A DNA stretch of 64,000 nt from Yarrowia lipolytica. Lineage: Eukaryota; Ascomycota; Dipodascomycetes; Dipodascales. The notes beneath the pieces are model-generated. The model had not been told where the DNA came from, searched no databases, and worked only from the letters and a program-made list of their open reading frames with translations. The DNA lies in NCBI RefSeq assembly GCF_001761485.1, contig NC_090773.1, positions 2,046,001 through 2,110,000 on the forward strand. The letters are read 5' to 3'. Shown one piece after another: positions 44,746-55,195 of this stretch; the first letter of the stretch is position 1; each line of letters starts with the position of its first letter. The position numbers and the translations under genes are program-made.

Positions 44746-47085
44746 CTACATGAGTCCAAAACCAACACTGTGCTCCATGGCCTTGTCCATGTACCTGACC
44801 AACACCTCCTTGGTCTCGTACTTTGGCAAGAAGAGAATGCAAAAACAAGTGGAAGCAGAGGGGAGACAGTTGACATTGGTTCCATTCAACTGAACAGTGA
44901 TCTTGACGACCCTCTGTCCCTGCTTACTTCCAATAGACACACGCTCGGAGCCCGTGGTGAAATGCAAAAAGAGCTTGAGCTGGTGCACAGAAAGGCCTCT
45001 AAGATACTCCTTCAGCCACTTGACTTGAGGAGAAGACTCGGAGTACCCTCCCTCGTAGGCGAACTGCTCTAGTAGAGGCTCCACGTCGATGTGGGAGTCA
45101 TCAGCAAGAATGGATCCCTCAACGAGACGCTTTAGGTCCTTTGTGGGCATCTTTCGAGCCAATTCCGCAGGGTAAACCATCTGGAATCCGAAAGCAACCA
45201 TATTCATAATGTTGTCGAGCCGGACAGAAGTGTAGGGACTGTTGATATACTCGGAGATGTACTTGTTCACATCCTCCAGGGTCGAGACCGGGGAACCGTC
45301 GTTCAATGCCAATCCCAATCCGGCAAGTTCAGCTTTGGGTAAATTTCGCAAGCTCACCAATGAACTGTATGCCACTGGGTCCTGTTGCTCGTAGTCCTCC
45401 TCAGTCACACGACAGGGGGATCCCCAAAACTCCTGCAAGTTGCGGTAAAACGAGAGAGGCATATCAAACGACAGCGGACAGCCATTAAACAGTGCCAGAC
45501 CCACCACAACTCCAATGCAAACCCACTTTTCACGCGAAACGTCGGGGTTGTCACGCGGCCAAACAACTCCATTATCGTCATGTTGGAAGTAGGGGGACTC
45601 CAGGCCCACAAGGAGACGTCCAATGTGGTCAAAAAGCTCCAGCTGAACACCTCCAAGATCTAGGGCAACCTCTCCATCCGAGAACTCAACCTTCAGAGGG
45701 AGTTGCAAGTTTCGGGAGGTCATCAGCTGCTGATTAATGTACTCCAACAGCTGCTCTAGAATGTCTTCATCACGAGTCCGCGAAATGTGGATGCAGAAAC
45801 ACGTTGGTTTGGGATAATCCACCATGGCAATCCCTAGGTACACCGAACGTCGGACGAGATTCTCCGGCCCGTTGTATAGACTGTACATGCGTCGGAAGCT
45901 GTATAATCGAGATTGGTCATGTGACACACCGGCTCGATTCTGGACAATCTGGTATAGATCGCTCGAATGGCGGGGAACGATGGGAGAGTCGTAATCGGAA
46001 GAGATTGAAGAGAAGCTTGAGGTCAAGGGAGTGTTGATAAGACCTACATATTGCTTCACCTTGTGGAGATTGGGAACCCGGGCCACAGAAACGCTAGGAT
46101 TATGCCGAGTAATGAGAACGGGGTGTGAATCAGCGTTCAGCTTTTCCTTGGCCTCTTCAGCACCCTTACCTTTGTCACACATCGCAGTGTCCACTTCATC
46201 TACCTCAAAACCACTACCCCCTAGCAAGCTACCAACAAGCGCCATCTTGGCAGACTCGACGTTTCCCGACTTGACAAACCCAACCACGTCATTGACTTCA
46301 TCTTGTGCAATATCCCCCCAAAGCTGTTCACGTTCGTGATACACCGCATCTCCCATGAACTGGAGCCCATAGAGAAACTGGACTCGAGAGTGGAATGCAA
46401 AGAGATAGTGATTCAGCGGAAACACGGGTTTGCGCGAAGGTAAAGCCGCCGTGTGATTATCTCTGCAACCTGGGTTCTTCAGGAGATGAATGAGAAAGTT
46501 GGTAGGTGTAGTCATGCTCTGAAGAGTTGTATCATGGGTGCCAGGAGGTGCGGTCTCATCAAGTGCCTTGTCGATGGCCCTGTCTCCTGTAGATTCGTCT
46601 TTGGCGTCCAGAATGACACTCCAAGAGCCATCCTCAAAGCTCGGAAGAACATTGTATACAGTGGTCTTGAGCATGGAGTGCGACAGCGTCGTCTTGGGGT
46701 AGTCACGTGATGCATTGGGATCGGCTGGGCTCTGTGATAGTGATACCGACTCGTGTTGTTGGCTGACAGATGCTCGTGACTTTGTCGGATGCTCTTGTTT
46801 GGTGGTGTCGGTGCCATTGTCATCGTCCACGTTGTTTGACTCTTCGTCCTCCTCTCTTGTTTGATCACATGACTTGAGCTGATCAAGGGAAACACATAGT
46901 CCGTCCTCTCCTCGCAGCATGACCAGATTACTGGCATGTTGGCGTGCTGCTGCCTTTGTGAAGCGTCCGTTTCTCGACTGGTATCCTCTTGGATTACTCA
47001 GACAGTATGGTTTAGAGCACGTGACCGACCCGCATCCGTTGGAGATCTGGCACTCGTAGCCTTTGTGGATGGCCTTGAAGTCCAT
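44746..47085 (-). CDS. HECT ubiquitin ligase with N-terminal AZUL zinc finger (UBE3A-like)
   Basis: A 779-residue HECT E3 that transfers ubiquitin from E2 through its active-site Cys. The N-terminal AZUL-type zinc finger (about 5-60) reads CQISNGCGSVTCSKPYC and resembles the UBE3A N terminus. The middle is Ser/Asn/Asp-rich. The HECT domain fills the C-terminal about 370 residues and ends in LPSASTCFCILFLPKY, with catalytic Cys near 747 and a second Cys two residues later. Budding-yeast Hul4 is a possible relative; UBE3A fits better because of the zinc finger. No intron seen. The C terminus ends HSVGFGLM. Confidence 0.9.
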   Translation of the reverse strand: MDFKAIHKGYECQISNGCGSVTCSKPYCLSNPRGYQSRNGRFTKAAARQHASNLVMLRGEDGLCVSLDQLKSCDQTREEDEESNNVDDDNGTDTTKQEHPTKSRASVSQQHESVSLSQSPADPNASRDYPKTTLSHSMLKTTVYNVLPSFEDGSWSVILDAKDESTGDRAIDKALDETAPPGTHDTTLQSMTTPTNFLIHLLKNPGCRDNHTAALPSRKPVFPLNHYLFAFHSRVQFLYGLQFMGDAVYHEREQLWGDIAQDEVNDVVGFVKSGNVESAKMALVGSLLGGSGFEVDEVDTAMCDKGKGAEEAKEKLNADSHPVLITRHNPSVSVARVPNLHKVKQYVGLINTPLTSSFSSISSDYDSPIVPRHSSDLYQIVQNRAGVSHDQSRLYSFRRMYSLYNGPENLVRRSVYLGIAMVDYPKPTCFCIHISRTRDEDILEQLLEYINQQLMTSRNLQLPLKVEFSDGEVALDLGGVQLELFDHIGRLLVGLESPYFQHDDNGVVWPRDNPDVSREKWVCIGVVVGLALFNGCPLSFDMPLSFYRNLQEFWGSPCRVTEEDYEQQDPVAYSSLVSLRNLPKAELAGLGLALNDGSPVSTLEDVNKYISEYINSPYTSVRLDNIMNMVAFGFQMVYPAELARKMPTKDLKRLVEGSILADDSHIDVEPLLEQFAYEGGYSESSPQVKWLKEYLRGLSVHQLKLFLHFTTGSERVSIGSKQGQRVVKITVQLNGTNVNCLPSASTCFCILFLPKYETKEVLVRYMDKAMEHSVGFGLM

Positions 47086-47370
47086 AATCTCGAGTCAGTG
47101 GTGTAGCCGGTTTGTAGCCAGTGAGTTGTGAAGAGTGCTGATGATTAGATTTCGATAAGCATTCGGGGAGTCTAATGTAAGGTGGGGTGGTAGAGGGAGA
47201 GAGATGATGGAGAGGTAGTTGAAATATCGGTGAAGGGCGTAGTTATTGAGAAGCGATCGATCTATACTTTTGTTCTTGTTGAGGAGCGTTCGATCAATGT
47301 TTTTTCTTCTTCTTTATAGTCCTATTGGAGGCGTTCACCAGTTGTGTCTTCTGGCCCAACTAGAAATAGT

Positions 47371-47470
47371 AAGTAAGCACGCTAGTTTTTAAGTAAACAC
47401 GCTAGTTTTCAAGTAAACACGCCAGTTTTCAAGTAAACACGCAAGTTTTCAAGTAAACACGCAAGTTTTC
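47371..47470. repeat. Minisatellite, 20-base unit, five copies
   Basis: Five tandem copies of AAGTAAACACGCNAGTTTTC with single-base changes (T, T, C, A, A at the variable position, and a G in the first copy), ending in a degenerate sixth. Confidence 0.9.
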
Positions 47471-48240
47471 AAGCAAATTGCCCAGACCCGAGAAATGCCA
47501 GGGTAACATGACTCGCTAAATAGCACTCTGAAGAAGCTGAATTTCAGAGGAATTGCAGAGCGGTTTCTACCAACATACTGTGCTATATATGACAAAACAA
47601 AAGAAAACAAACGCACCCGACTTTTCATGAACTTGAAAGAGGTTCCTAAAAAGAGCTCCAAGAACAACCGAGTCAGGCACAACTTCAATGTCCATTATGA
47701 GATGACAAGTACAATGACAATGAATGATGATCCAAACATCAATTCAATAAGATGGATATCCATTCTGTTCCCCTTGACTTGCTGATTTCAATTAATCTAT
47801 CCGAGGCGCGTACTTGACGAGGCACGGAGACGGTGTAGATGGTGAGTGGTGAGTGGTGATGGCACTGATGGATCAGCTGGTCACAGATGACACTGATATA
47901 ACTCTTGACGTGCTGTTCTCTCTCGATGCACCCTTGACGCGCTGATCTCTATCAATATACCCTCATACCTCTACGTTGTAGAACCTTTACTTCCACCTAT
48001 ACTGCATCGCTTCGAGACTTGAAACATCAGATATCTCTGCAAACATAATGTCTGGCAACCCCAGCCTACCCCTTTTTCCACTTGCAATTTGCGCTCCTCC
48101 CTGGCACTGTAAACGCATCCCGGACGTTTTCTTTTTTTCTGTTTTTTTTCTTTTATTTCCCCTTCTACTGCCAACCGTCGTTGTCTATAAATAGGGGTCC
48201 TGGAGCGATACAAACACTGCCGGAACAACAAGTACAGTAT

Positions 48241-48351
48241 ATGCTGAAGAAACTACGGAGAACAATTGTTGGCGACTCAAACAACTTGTTGTACAACAAA
48301 CCGGTAAAACACGTCTTCTCCCATCTTTGCGCATCACATGACCTCGCTTAA
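48241..48351 (+). CDS. Possible 36-residue small peptide gene
   Basis: A 36-codon frame (starting MLKKLRRTIVGD) lies about 50 bases downstream of a CTATAAATA element at 48186-48194. The N terminus is basic and the whole peptide lacks a known domain. Only the promoter-like element supports it, so it could be an untranslated transcript or chance frame. Confidence 0.2.
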   Translation: MLKKLRRTIVGDSNNLLYNKPVKHVFSHLCASHDLA

Positions 48352-49428
48352 CGGCGACACGGCTGACTACAGTATGTACCTACAGTACTTGTAGTCCTTG
48401 CACGTGAACCAAAAGCAAGACAGCTGTACATAGCATAGTGCTAAAACTAGGACTATGCTTACAGATATTATAGAAAACTACAGCCGGTGCGTTAGCCCGG
48501 CCACAATTAATGACTTGCCGCTAACGACAATGTAGTTCTTGTCACGGCGGTTCTCGTTTCTTCCTCTCTCGGTTCACGTGACTGTCGACACGTTCGCTGA
48601 TCGGTCCGTTTTTTTGCCCTTGTTTGGCCCTTTTTCGACGCGTAACCATCACCAGGGTGGCTTTCTGAATGTGCGTCTCATCTGCAGATGCGGGTGTGTT
48701 ATGACAGCTGTTTGTCAAGGGTAAGGGTGGTGTGCAGGGGAGGGAGAGAAGGAGGGAGTTACTGGTCCGTTTGGTCACGTGATTCCCAGAGATGGTGGAG
48801 GGTGTCTCCTGAAAGCTGGCTGGACGACTACAACGAAAGGGTACTTGTACCAGCCCAGTTCCTCCTTGGGCTAAGGCTAAGGGCTTTGGTTAATTGCTCC
48901 CAAACAACTTTAATGGGGCAAAGGTCATAAAATTAGCGTGCGACAAAGTTTGGGGTTCTATTTTTATGCCTCTGTCCGTACAGACATTAAAACTCCTACC
49001 AAGCTGCACCGTACGTACGACACGAGTACAAGTACTGTTTTTGACCTCCGTTCCGACTCTGAAGAACTCTGAAGCGACTCTGAAGCGACTCTGAGCGACT
49101 CTCAAGCGACTCTCAAGCAACCCTGACACGCCGACCACCTTCGTTCCACAACGACTGCCGCTCAGTCTCAGCATTAATACTAACAGTACACCCGCCTGCC
49201 AGCAGCAGTTTAGCTACTTGTAGTGTACACTCCAGGATAGCGACACTCAGACGAGCAGATTCGGTTTGACTCGACTTGACTTGATTTGACTTGACTTAAC
49301 CGTTCGACCCACCCCTTCCACAGCTCAGACACCCTGCCAACAGTGTCTCTTGCATCAGCTTAGGATCTGGACAATCAGTCTGTTACACACATACAATACA
49401 CACACAACACGCACATAGTCTTGCCAAC

Positions 49429-50436
49429 ATGGGATTCGGAGACTTTGACTTCCTGTGCAACAAATCGCCTCTTCCGCTATGCATGCTGGTAGGCCCTTAC
49501 GACAAGCCCACCACAGACCAGACCCCGCTGCTCAACGGAATCGGACTCATGTCTGAATGCTACCCGCGGTCCATCGAGCTCGCAAACACCATCATTTTCC
49601 AGGTCGGAAACACCTTCATCCACATTGGTGCACTCCCCGTGATTCTCATCATGATGTACACAGTCAAGGGCAAGTACACCGCCATTGGACGAAAAGAGCT
49701 GTTCCACTTCCTCAGTTGTTTCCTGTTCCTCACATGCATGTCTCTCGTTGTTGACGCCGGAGTCGCTCCCCCTGGATCCGCCGCATACCCCTACCTGGTA
49801 GCCATTCAAAATGGAGCCATTTCCGGAACCATGTGGTCGCTGGTGAACTTTGGATTTCTGGGGTTCCAGTTCTACGAGGACGGAACTCGACGAGCCATGC
49901 TGTTTCTGCGAGGAACTACCTTGTGTGCTTTCCTGCTTACTTTCATCATTTCTCTCTTCACTTTCATTCCCTCTTGGGGTTCGGACGCCATTGGCCCCCA
50001 TAACACCGTGGGTCTCTTTGTTGTTCTCTACCTCTTCAACCTCATCTTTGTGGTTGTGTACATTCTTTCTCAGTTTGCATTGGCCATCTTTATCCTGCAG
50101 GATATCTGGATGATTGGAGCTGTTGCTCTGGGCACCTTTTTCTTTGTGGCCTCCCAGATTCTGCTCTACCCCATTTCCTCCATCATCTGTAAGCAGGTCA
50201 AGCACTACATTGACGGCACTTTCTTTGCCACCGTCACTAACCTGTTTGCCGTCATGATGGTCTACAAGTTCTGGGACATGTCCACCAAGGAGGATCTCGA
50301 GTTCTCTGTCGGACAGAAGGACAACATGTGGGAGACCAAGGAGCTGCTTGGTGAGGATAACGGCATGAGCAGATACGAGGTGAACGGCTCCGAATACGCC
50401 GGTTCCACTTTTGCTCTCAACCAGCATCAGTTCTAA
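49429..50436 (+). CDS. CHS7: Chitin synthase export chaperone Chs7
   Basis: A 335-residue polytopic membrane protein with seven probable transmembrane segments between about 50 and 285. It opens with GFGDFDFLCNKSPLPLCMLVG, the family's standard start. In budding yeast Chs7 sits in the endoplasmic reticulum and allows chitin synthase 3 to leave it. The acidic C-terminal tail (about 290-335) is soluble. Length fits (S. cerevisiae Chs7, 316). The ATG follows CCAAC. Confidence 0.95.
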   Translation: MGFGDFDFLCNKSPLPLCMLVGPYDKPTTDQTPLLNGIGLMSECYPRSIELANTIIFQVGNTFIHIGALPVILIMMYTVKGKYTAIGRKELFHFLSCFLFLTCMSLVVDAGVAPPGSAAYPYLVAIQNGAISGTMWSLVNFGFLGFQFYEDGTRRAMLFLRGTTLCAFLLTFIISLFTFIPSWGSDAIGPHNTVGLFVVLYLFNLIFVVVYILSQFALAIFILQDIWMIGAVALGTFFFVASQILLYPISSIICKQVKHYIDGTFFATVTNLFAVMMVYKFWDMSTKEDLEFSVGQKDNMWETKELLGEDNGMSRYEVNGSEYAGSTFALNQHQF

Positions 50437-50622
50437 TTGAGCAGCCGATTAATCTGCCAATCGTGTCTACAATCACGTTACAGCACGCTCACTGTTTGTT
50501 AGCCAAATGGCTTTGTTACCCCCGCGAGAGATAAAAAGGTATATATAATAAAGGAGGATTGTGAATGACCCCGCGTAGATACAGTACCGTAGTATCAAGT
50601 CTATAATGCATTAATAAATACT

Positions 50623-51213
50623 CTACAAGCTCCCGAGATCTCTATCTATGATCCCAATGGTCTTGAGAGATAAGTTCTCCAGCGACTTCATTCTATCTGC
50701 TGTTTCACGCAGAATTCTGTTTGTGGGAATGTGAATGAAGTGCGACAGGATCGAGTCTTTGTTGAAAGGGTAGATGCACTGTGTTAGGGTGGCCTCGTGT
50801 AGTCATAGTCATAAGTAGCCGCGTGATCCCATTGGTAGCCATGTGATCTCATTGGTAGCTACATGATCTCACCGGTAGCTACATGATCTCAATCATGAAG
50901 CCAATTCATCTTCTTCTTCGCAATGACTTGCAAGCTCGTGTGCTCAAATACTCACGTCCAGATTGTTGCACGTGATCAGTCCGGTATTGTGATGGACCAA
51001 AGAGATGGTCAGACTCTGAGAACAGCACGGACAGGAGCCCAGGTTGTCGATGTCAGTCGAAATGGGAGACAATGGTGTGATAGATTCTTGTGCAAGGTAA
51101 TCGGGAAACTCGGGAAGTTTGTATTCAGGGGGCATGCTGACTGAGCGGCTCACTTGATTGGTCTCCTCCCCAGCCACGGCGTTTTCCATCTCCTTTTTGA
51201 CCTCCACCATCAT
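50623..51213 (-). CDS. Hypothetical 137-residue protein with Cys motif, two exons
   Basis: Exon 1 is 50956-51213 and exon 2 is 50623-50778. The 177-base intron starts GTGAGT and ends CTAACACAG, splits the protein in phase 0, and contains a 20-base repeat. The middle carries a zinc-ribbon-like pattern: CPCC, then about 18 residues, then CNNLDC, where the last Cys is the first residue encoded by exon 2. The C-terminal part (YPFNKDSILSHFIHIPTN and a helical tail RMKSLENLSLKTIG) is not recognised. The family is unknown to me. Both exons fit only when spliced. Two adjacent ATGs (51213, 51210) are possible starts. Confidence 0.85.
50815..50894. repeat. 20-base tandem repeat inside an intron
   Basis: Four copies of a 20-base unit (GTAGC(C/T) then an (A/G)(C/T)(A/G)TGATC(T/C)C core). 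The array lies wholly inside the intron of the preceding two-exon gene. Confidence 0.85.
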
Positions 51214-52643
51214 CCCTATGGAGAGGATTGATTATGACGAAGTCTAATATTTTTCTTGTCGTTCTCGAAACCTTATTAAGTTGCATACAGGATGCATCTT
51301 CATGCACACCTGGGGCGATTTCCAACATGGAGAAAGCTGTCGGCCTACAATGTGTGATATACGATGAGTGATCTACGGTGTTTCAATGCTTCGGTATATA
51401 GCTGGGCTTGTTTGCAAAAGGTGGGAGTACTTGGGAGCTTTTATGGGTGTTAATGAACACACATTGGAGGATAGATCACTCAAACGGGACAATGTTGTAA
51501 TGCCCTTGCCCTTGTGACAGTGGCTTCCTGATATTCACTGACTAATGTGGTTTGCAAGTTCTTAGAGTATGCTGAATCGTCTTGTTACAAATCTCCAGAC
51601 ACCGCCTCCCGGACAATGTATAGGCCAGGAGTTCAGCAGTGATCGCCAGCTGACAGTCAAAAAAATGCAGTCGTTTCTCTATACAGAGGTGGAAAGAGGT
51701 CCAGTCATAAGTCCTGTGAATCTTGAGAGTGGTGTGAGGTAGAGCATCGCTGTCGTGAGAACTACGCGCTGTATGACAACTACGAGCCGATTCAAAGTTG
51801 CCAAAGTTGAAGTTCTGGTTCGGAGCTGTCTTAGTTGTACGACTGGCTTTCGAGCGGTTGAGCTGCTGGCATGTAGCATACAGAATAGCAACAGCTGCTT
51901 CAGAAGCAATCAGTCTCCATCATCAAAGCTTTCAAAACAAAAGACTCATCTCATCCCCAACTGTCGAGGATAGCCTTTGTCTCATTTCTCGTGACTAAGA
52001 CAGATGAACCAACTTGTAGGGGACCGGCAAGAAGAATGAAGAGCGGACCTAAGGTGTCCTATCAAAAACATCTCGCACAAAGCTTTGAAGAGATGCTAGA
52101 GTTTAGCCTCTCGGGGAGCCCCTCGTCAAGATGGTTCACACAGTAAATATTGTACATAATAGTTGAAGAAGTGGAAGAATGTGAGAGCAACGTGATGAAA
52201 GTCCTGGAAGCAGTACAGACGATAGTACACCCAGAAAAGAACCAGGAGAACCATACTCCAACTTCAGTAGAGGTATATATACTTATGTACAAGTATTTCT
52301 ACATTTGTCTATGCTTATGGATACATATTTTTCAATACCGGGATCGGGTCTAGATCTGCCCAAGGTCAGTTCACTGAGCCAAGTGGGATAGTGCGTTCAT
52401 ACAAGCATCTTGCACCGTCAATCGTCAAATGGGGAAACGGATAAAACAGAAAAGTGGCTGAATCGATTTTACAACCAGTTATTTTCTCACAATATCAAAT
52501 TAATATCTTATAAACCCATTTATTCCCGATCGTACTATCCCAACATGAACTCTCCTATTTTCACTACCGAGGCAACAGAGTTCTCTCACGCCAACTTCCA
52601 CCCAAGAACACGCCGTGAACAAACACGTCCACACAACACCACA
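51214..52643. other. Intergenic, upstream of ALG6
   Basis: About 1.4 kb. No other gene is supported. The ALG6 frame is open upstream of the chosen start back to 52410, with ATGs in frame at 52545 and 52410, but this part looks like untranslated leader. The Met/Cys-rich frames near 51679-51973 overlap each other and are not called. Confidence 0.45.
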
Positions 52644-54272
52644 ATGCCGCCCAGAAAACGCGACAAAAAGTCGGCGTCACCATCGCCACAACCGCCGTCG
52701 CCCAAGGGCAAGAAGCGGCTCAAAAAAAAGCTGCCGTCGTCGTCAGATTCGCCCACCCGAACGTCGCCTCTATGGGACTCGCCGTTGGGCTTCTTTCTGA
52801 GCCCCTTTCGACCCACAACCACCCAATGGGGCGCCCGATACATGTACGTGTCATTTGCGCTCATCATCCGGGCCGCGGTGGCTCTGGGACCCTACTCGGG
52901 TTTCCAGCAGCCTCCCATGCATGGTGATTTCGAGGCCCAGAGACACTGGATGGAAATCACCACCGCCCTGCCAATCAGCAAGTGGTACTTTTACGACCTG
53001 CAATGGTGGGGGCTGGACTACCCTCCTCTGACAGCCTACCATTCGTGGCTGTGTGGAGTCATTGGCAAGTACGTGAACCCGGAGTGGTTTGAATTGGACG
53101 CCTCCAGAGGATGTGACGCTTACGGACTCAAGACGTTCATGCGACTCACAGTTCTGCTTTCCGAGCTACTCATTTATATCCCGCCTGTCATTTCATTCGC
53201 AAAATGGACCGGCAAGCAGTACGGATACTTCCCCACCGATCTGTCCATTTCAGCCGCTGCCATCATCTTCCAGCCTGCCCTGATTCTTGTGGATCACGGA
53301 CATTTCCAGTACAACTCTGTGATGCTGGGTCTGGCGCTTCTGGCGTTTGTCAACCTGAACCACCAGAAGTACGTTGTTGCGTCCTTCTTCTTTGTCGCCT
53401 CGCTGTGCTTCAAACAGATGGCTCTCTACTACTCGCCTGTCATTTTTGCCTTCCTGCTGGGACTCTGCGTGTTCCCCAAAATCAACCTCCGACGATTCAT
53501 TTCCATCGGAGTCACTGTCATTGTGTCCTTTGGCGTCTTCTTCCTGCCTCTCATTCTTGGTGGAGGCATGGATCAGGTCAAACAATGTCTCATTCGAGTC
53601 TTCCCCTTTGGACGAGGACTGTGGGAAGACAAAGTCGCCAACTTTTGGTGTGCCGGAAACACATTCTTCAAGTTCAAGCTGAGGTACACCTCTGAGCAGC
53701 TACAGATGTATTCTCTGACTCTGACTCTGGCTGCTATTTTGCCCGTCATGCTCATTGTCTTCTTCAACCCCAAGCGAAAGCTCATTCCTTGGGCGTTTGC
53801 TGCCTGCTCGTGGGCTTTCTACCTCTTTTCTTTCCAGGTCCACGAGAAATCTGTGCTGGTCCCCCTTTTGCCCTCCACTCTGCTGTTGGCTACCCTGGAT
53901 GGTAATGTCATCTCTCTGGTGACGTGGATCAACAACGTGGCCGTCTTCTCCATGTGGCCCCTGCTGCGACGAGAAAACCTTCAGCTACAGTACTTTGTGG
54001 TGCTGTTCCTGTGGAACTGGCTGCTGGGCAACTTTGAGCCCTCCCGGTTGTGGACTGCGACCCTGCCCAAGTCCATTTTCTGGCGACTGGTGGTCATCGG
54101 CTTCTACGTCGGCATGGTTGCTCTGCAGGTCGCCGAGTACCTGTACCCCAAGGTGGACAGATTCCCAGACCTGTGGGTGGTCGGCAACGTGCTGCTTTGT
54201 GCTCCGTGCTTTGCCCTCTTCTGGCTCTACACCCTGTGGAACTTGTGGGATAAAAGAGGTGAGCGAGCGTGA
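52644..54272 (+). CDS. ALG6: Alg6 glucosyltransferase, ER N-glycan precursor
   Basis: A 542-residue polytopic ER membrane enzyme that adds the first glucose, from dolichol-phosphate-glucose, to the lipid-linked Man9 oligosaccharide. Highly conserved luminal block: GDFEAQRHWMEITT, then KWYFYDLQWWGLDYPPL (about 90-135 of the product), matching yeast Alg6 closely. The ATG at 52644 (CACAATGCCG) is preferred. The longer frame starting at 52410 would add 78 polar residues absent from relatives, and 542 equals the family length (544). The first about 45 residues are basic, Ser/Pro-rich and precede the first membrane helix. The stop is at 54270-54272, just before a GC-rich minisatellite. Confidence 0.95.
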   Translation: MPPRKRDKKSASPSPQPPSPKGKKRLKKKLPSSSDSPTRTSPLWDSPLGFFLSPFRPTTTQWGARYMYVSFALIIRAAVALGPYSGFQQPPMHGDFEAQRHWMEITTALPISKWYFYDLQWWGLDYPPLTAYHSWLCGVIGKYVNPEWFELDASRGCDAYGLKTFMRLTVLLSELLIYIPPVISFAKWTGKQYGYFPTDLSISAAAIIFQPALILVDHGHFQYNSVMLGLALLAFVNLNHQKYVVASFFFVASLCFKQMALYYSPVIFAFLLGLCVFPKINLRRFISIGVTVIVSFGVFFLPLILGGGMDQVKQCLIRVFPFGRGLWEDKVANFWCAGNTFFKFKLRYTSEQLQMYSLTLTLAAILPVMLIVFFNPKRKLIPWAFAACSWAFYLFSFQVHEKSVLVPLLPSTLLLATLDGNVISLVTWINNVAVFSMWPLLRRENLQLQYFVVLFLWNWLLGNFEPSRLWTATLPKSIFWRLVVIGFYVGMVALQVAEYLYPKVDRFPDLWVVGNVLLCAPCFALFWLYTLWNLWDKRGERA

Positions 54273-55195
54273 GCGTGTGAGCGCGTCAACTCATGGAGCG
54301 CGTGAACTCAGGGAGCGCGTGAACTCATGGAGCGCGTGAACTCATGGAGCGCGTGAACTCATGGAGCGCGTGAACTCATGGAGCGCGTGAACTCATGAAG
54401 CGCGTGAGCAAGCGCCAAACTAAGCAAACAGAAGGATAGTATATATGAAAGGCTTATAGGTTTGACAATATAAGAAGGTCAGACGATGTGCCTACGATGG
54501 AGCTGGTGAGTGTATGGTGACCGGTACTGTAAGTACTGTACTTGCACTTGTAGCTCCAATGAACATCGTACTTGTGCTGTGGTCGTACCAGCTCAACAAT
54601 TGTTGATCCGGTCTAGTTGAACATGACTGTCTGTCTGGTCAACAACTTGTGACCTGTCAACAATTGTAACAACTTGTAACCTGGTCAAATACCAATGTAG
54701 ACATGTTATGAACCGGAACTTTTAATTCAGCCATTCTAGTTTGCGACATGTCTCCCGCTCTCTTCTCTCAAGTACATTTATAAAAGAAATATCGCCCCAA
54801 AGCGAAACTCAAGGCTACACAAAAGCACAACGCACTGAGTATTATAAAGGGGAAATCTTTAATCTCCTTTCGGCCATTTGATCAGTCAACAGATGGATGC
54901 GTGCTGTTACCGTGGTTATCCGAAAGTGAAAAATATGTAGTGAGCTAAGTTTGGGGGTGGAGGCGTTTATATAGAGCGGTGCGGTACTAGGGTTACCCCG
55001 CGTAATTTTGGGACTACTGCAGGGTAGTTTATTAGAGAGCAGTTTAGGGTTGTGCTTATGTAATCTGTTGAGGGGACTGGCTGGCCGAGCCTTTCCACCA
55101 GTGGAAAACTCATCATATATGATCATTATAAATATGTAATACTTGTTCAGAAGTCGCATATCCACCGCGTCTTGTTCGCATCTTCCTTGCGTAGC
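54273..55195. other. Intergenic between ALG6 and GGS1
   Basis: About 920 bases between converging genes. The minisatellite 54279-54407 lies next to ALG6. The rest shows AACAACTTGTAAC/CAACAATTG short repeats near 54595-54680 and no gene. Confidence 0.45.
54279..54407. repeat. Minisatellite, 17-base unit, seven copies
   Basis: Seven full copies of GAGCGCGTGAACTCATG from 54279 (the first and second differ at one base each) plus a partial eighth, directly after the ALG6 stop codon. Confidence 0.92.

Larger units (their letters stand above)
47086..49428. other. Intergenic between HECT ligase and CHS7
   Basis: About 2.3 kb, gene-poor. It contains the HECT promoter side, a 20-base minisatellite (47371-47470), a TATA-linked small frame (48241-48351), GACTC/AAGCGACTCT repeats at about 49065-49120, and the long CHS7 upstream region with CACACAACAC stretches. 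Confidence 0.45.

Noticed and set aside
52410-52643. N-terminal extension of ALG6 to an upstream ATG
   Set aside because: It adds 78 polar residues absent from Alg6 relatives, while the ATG at 52644 gives the normal family length.
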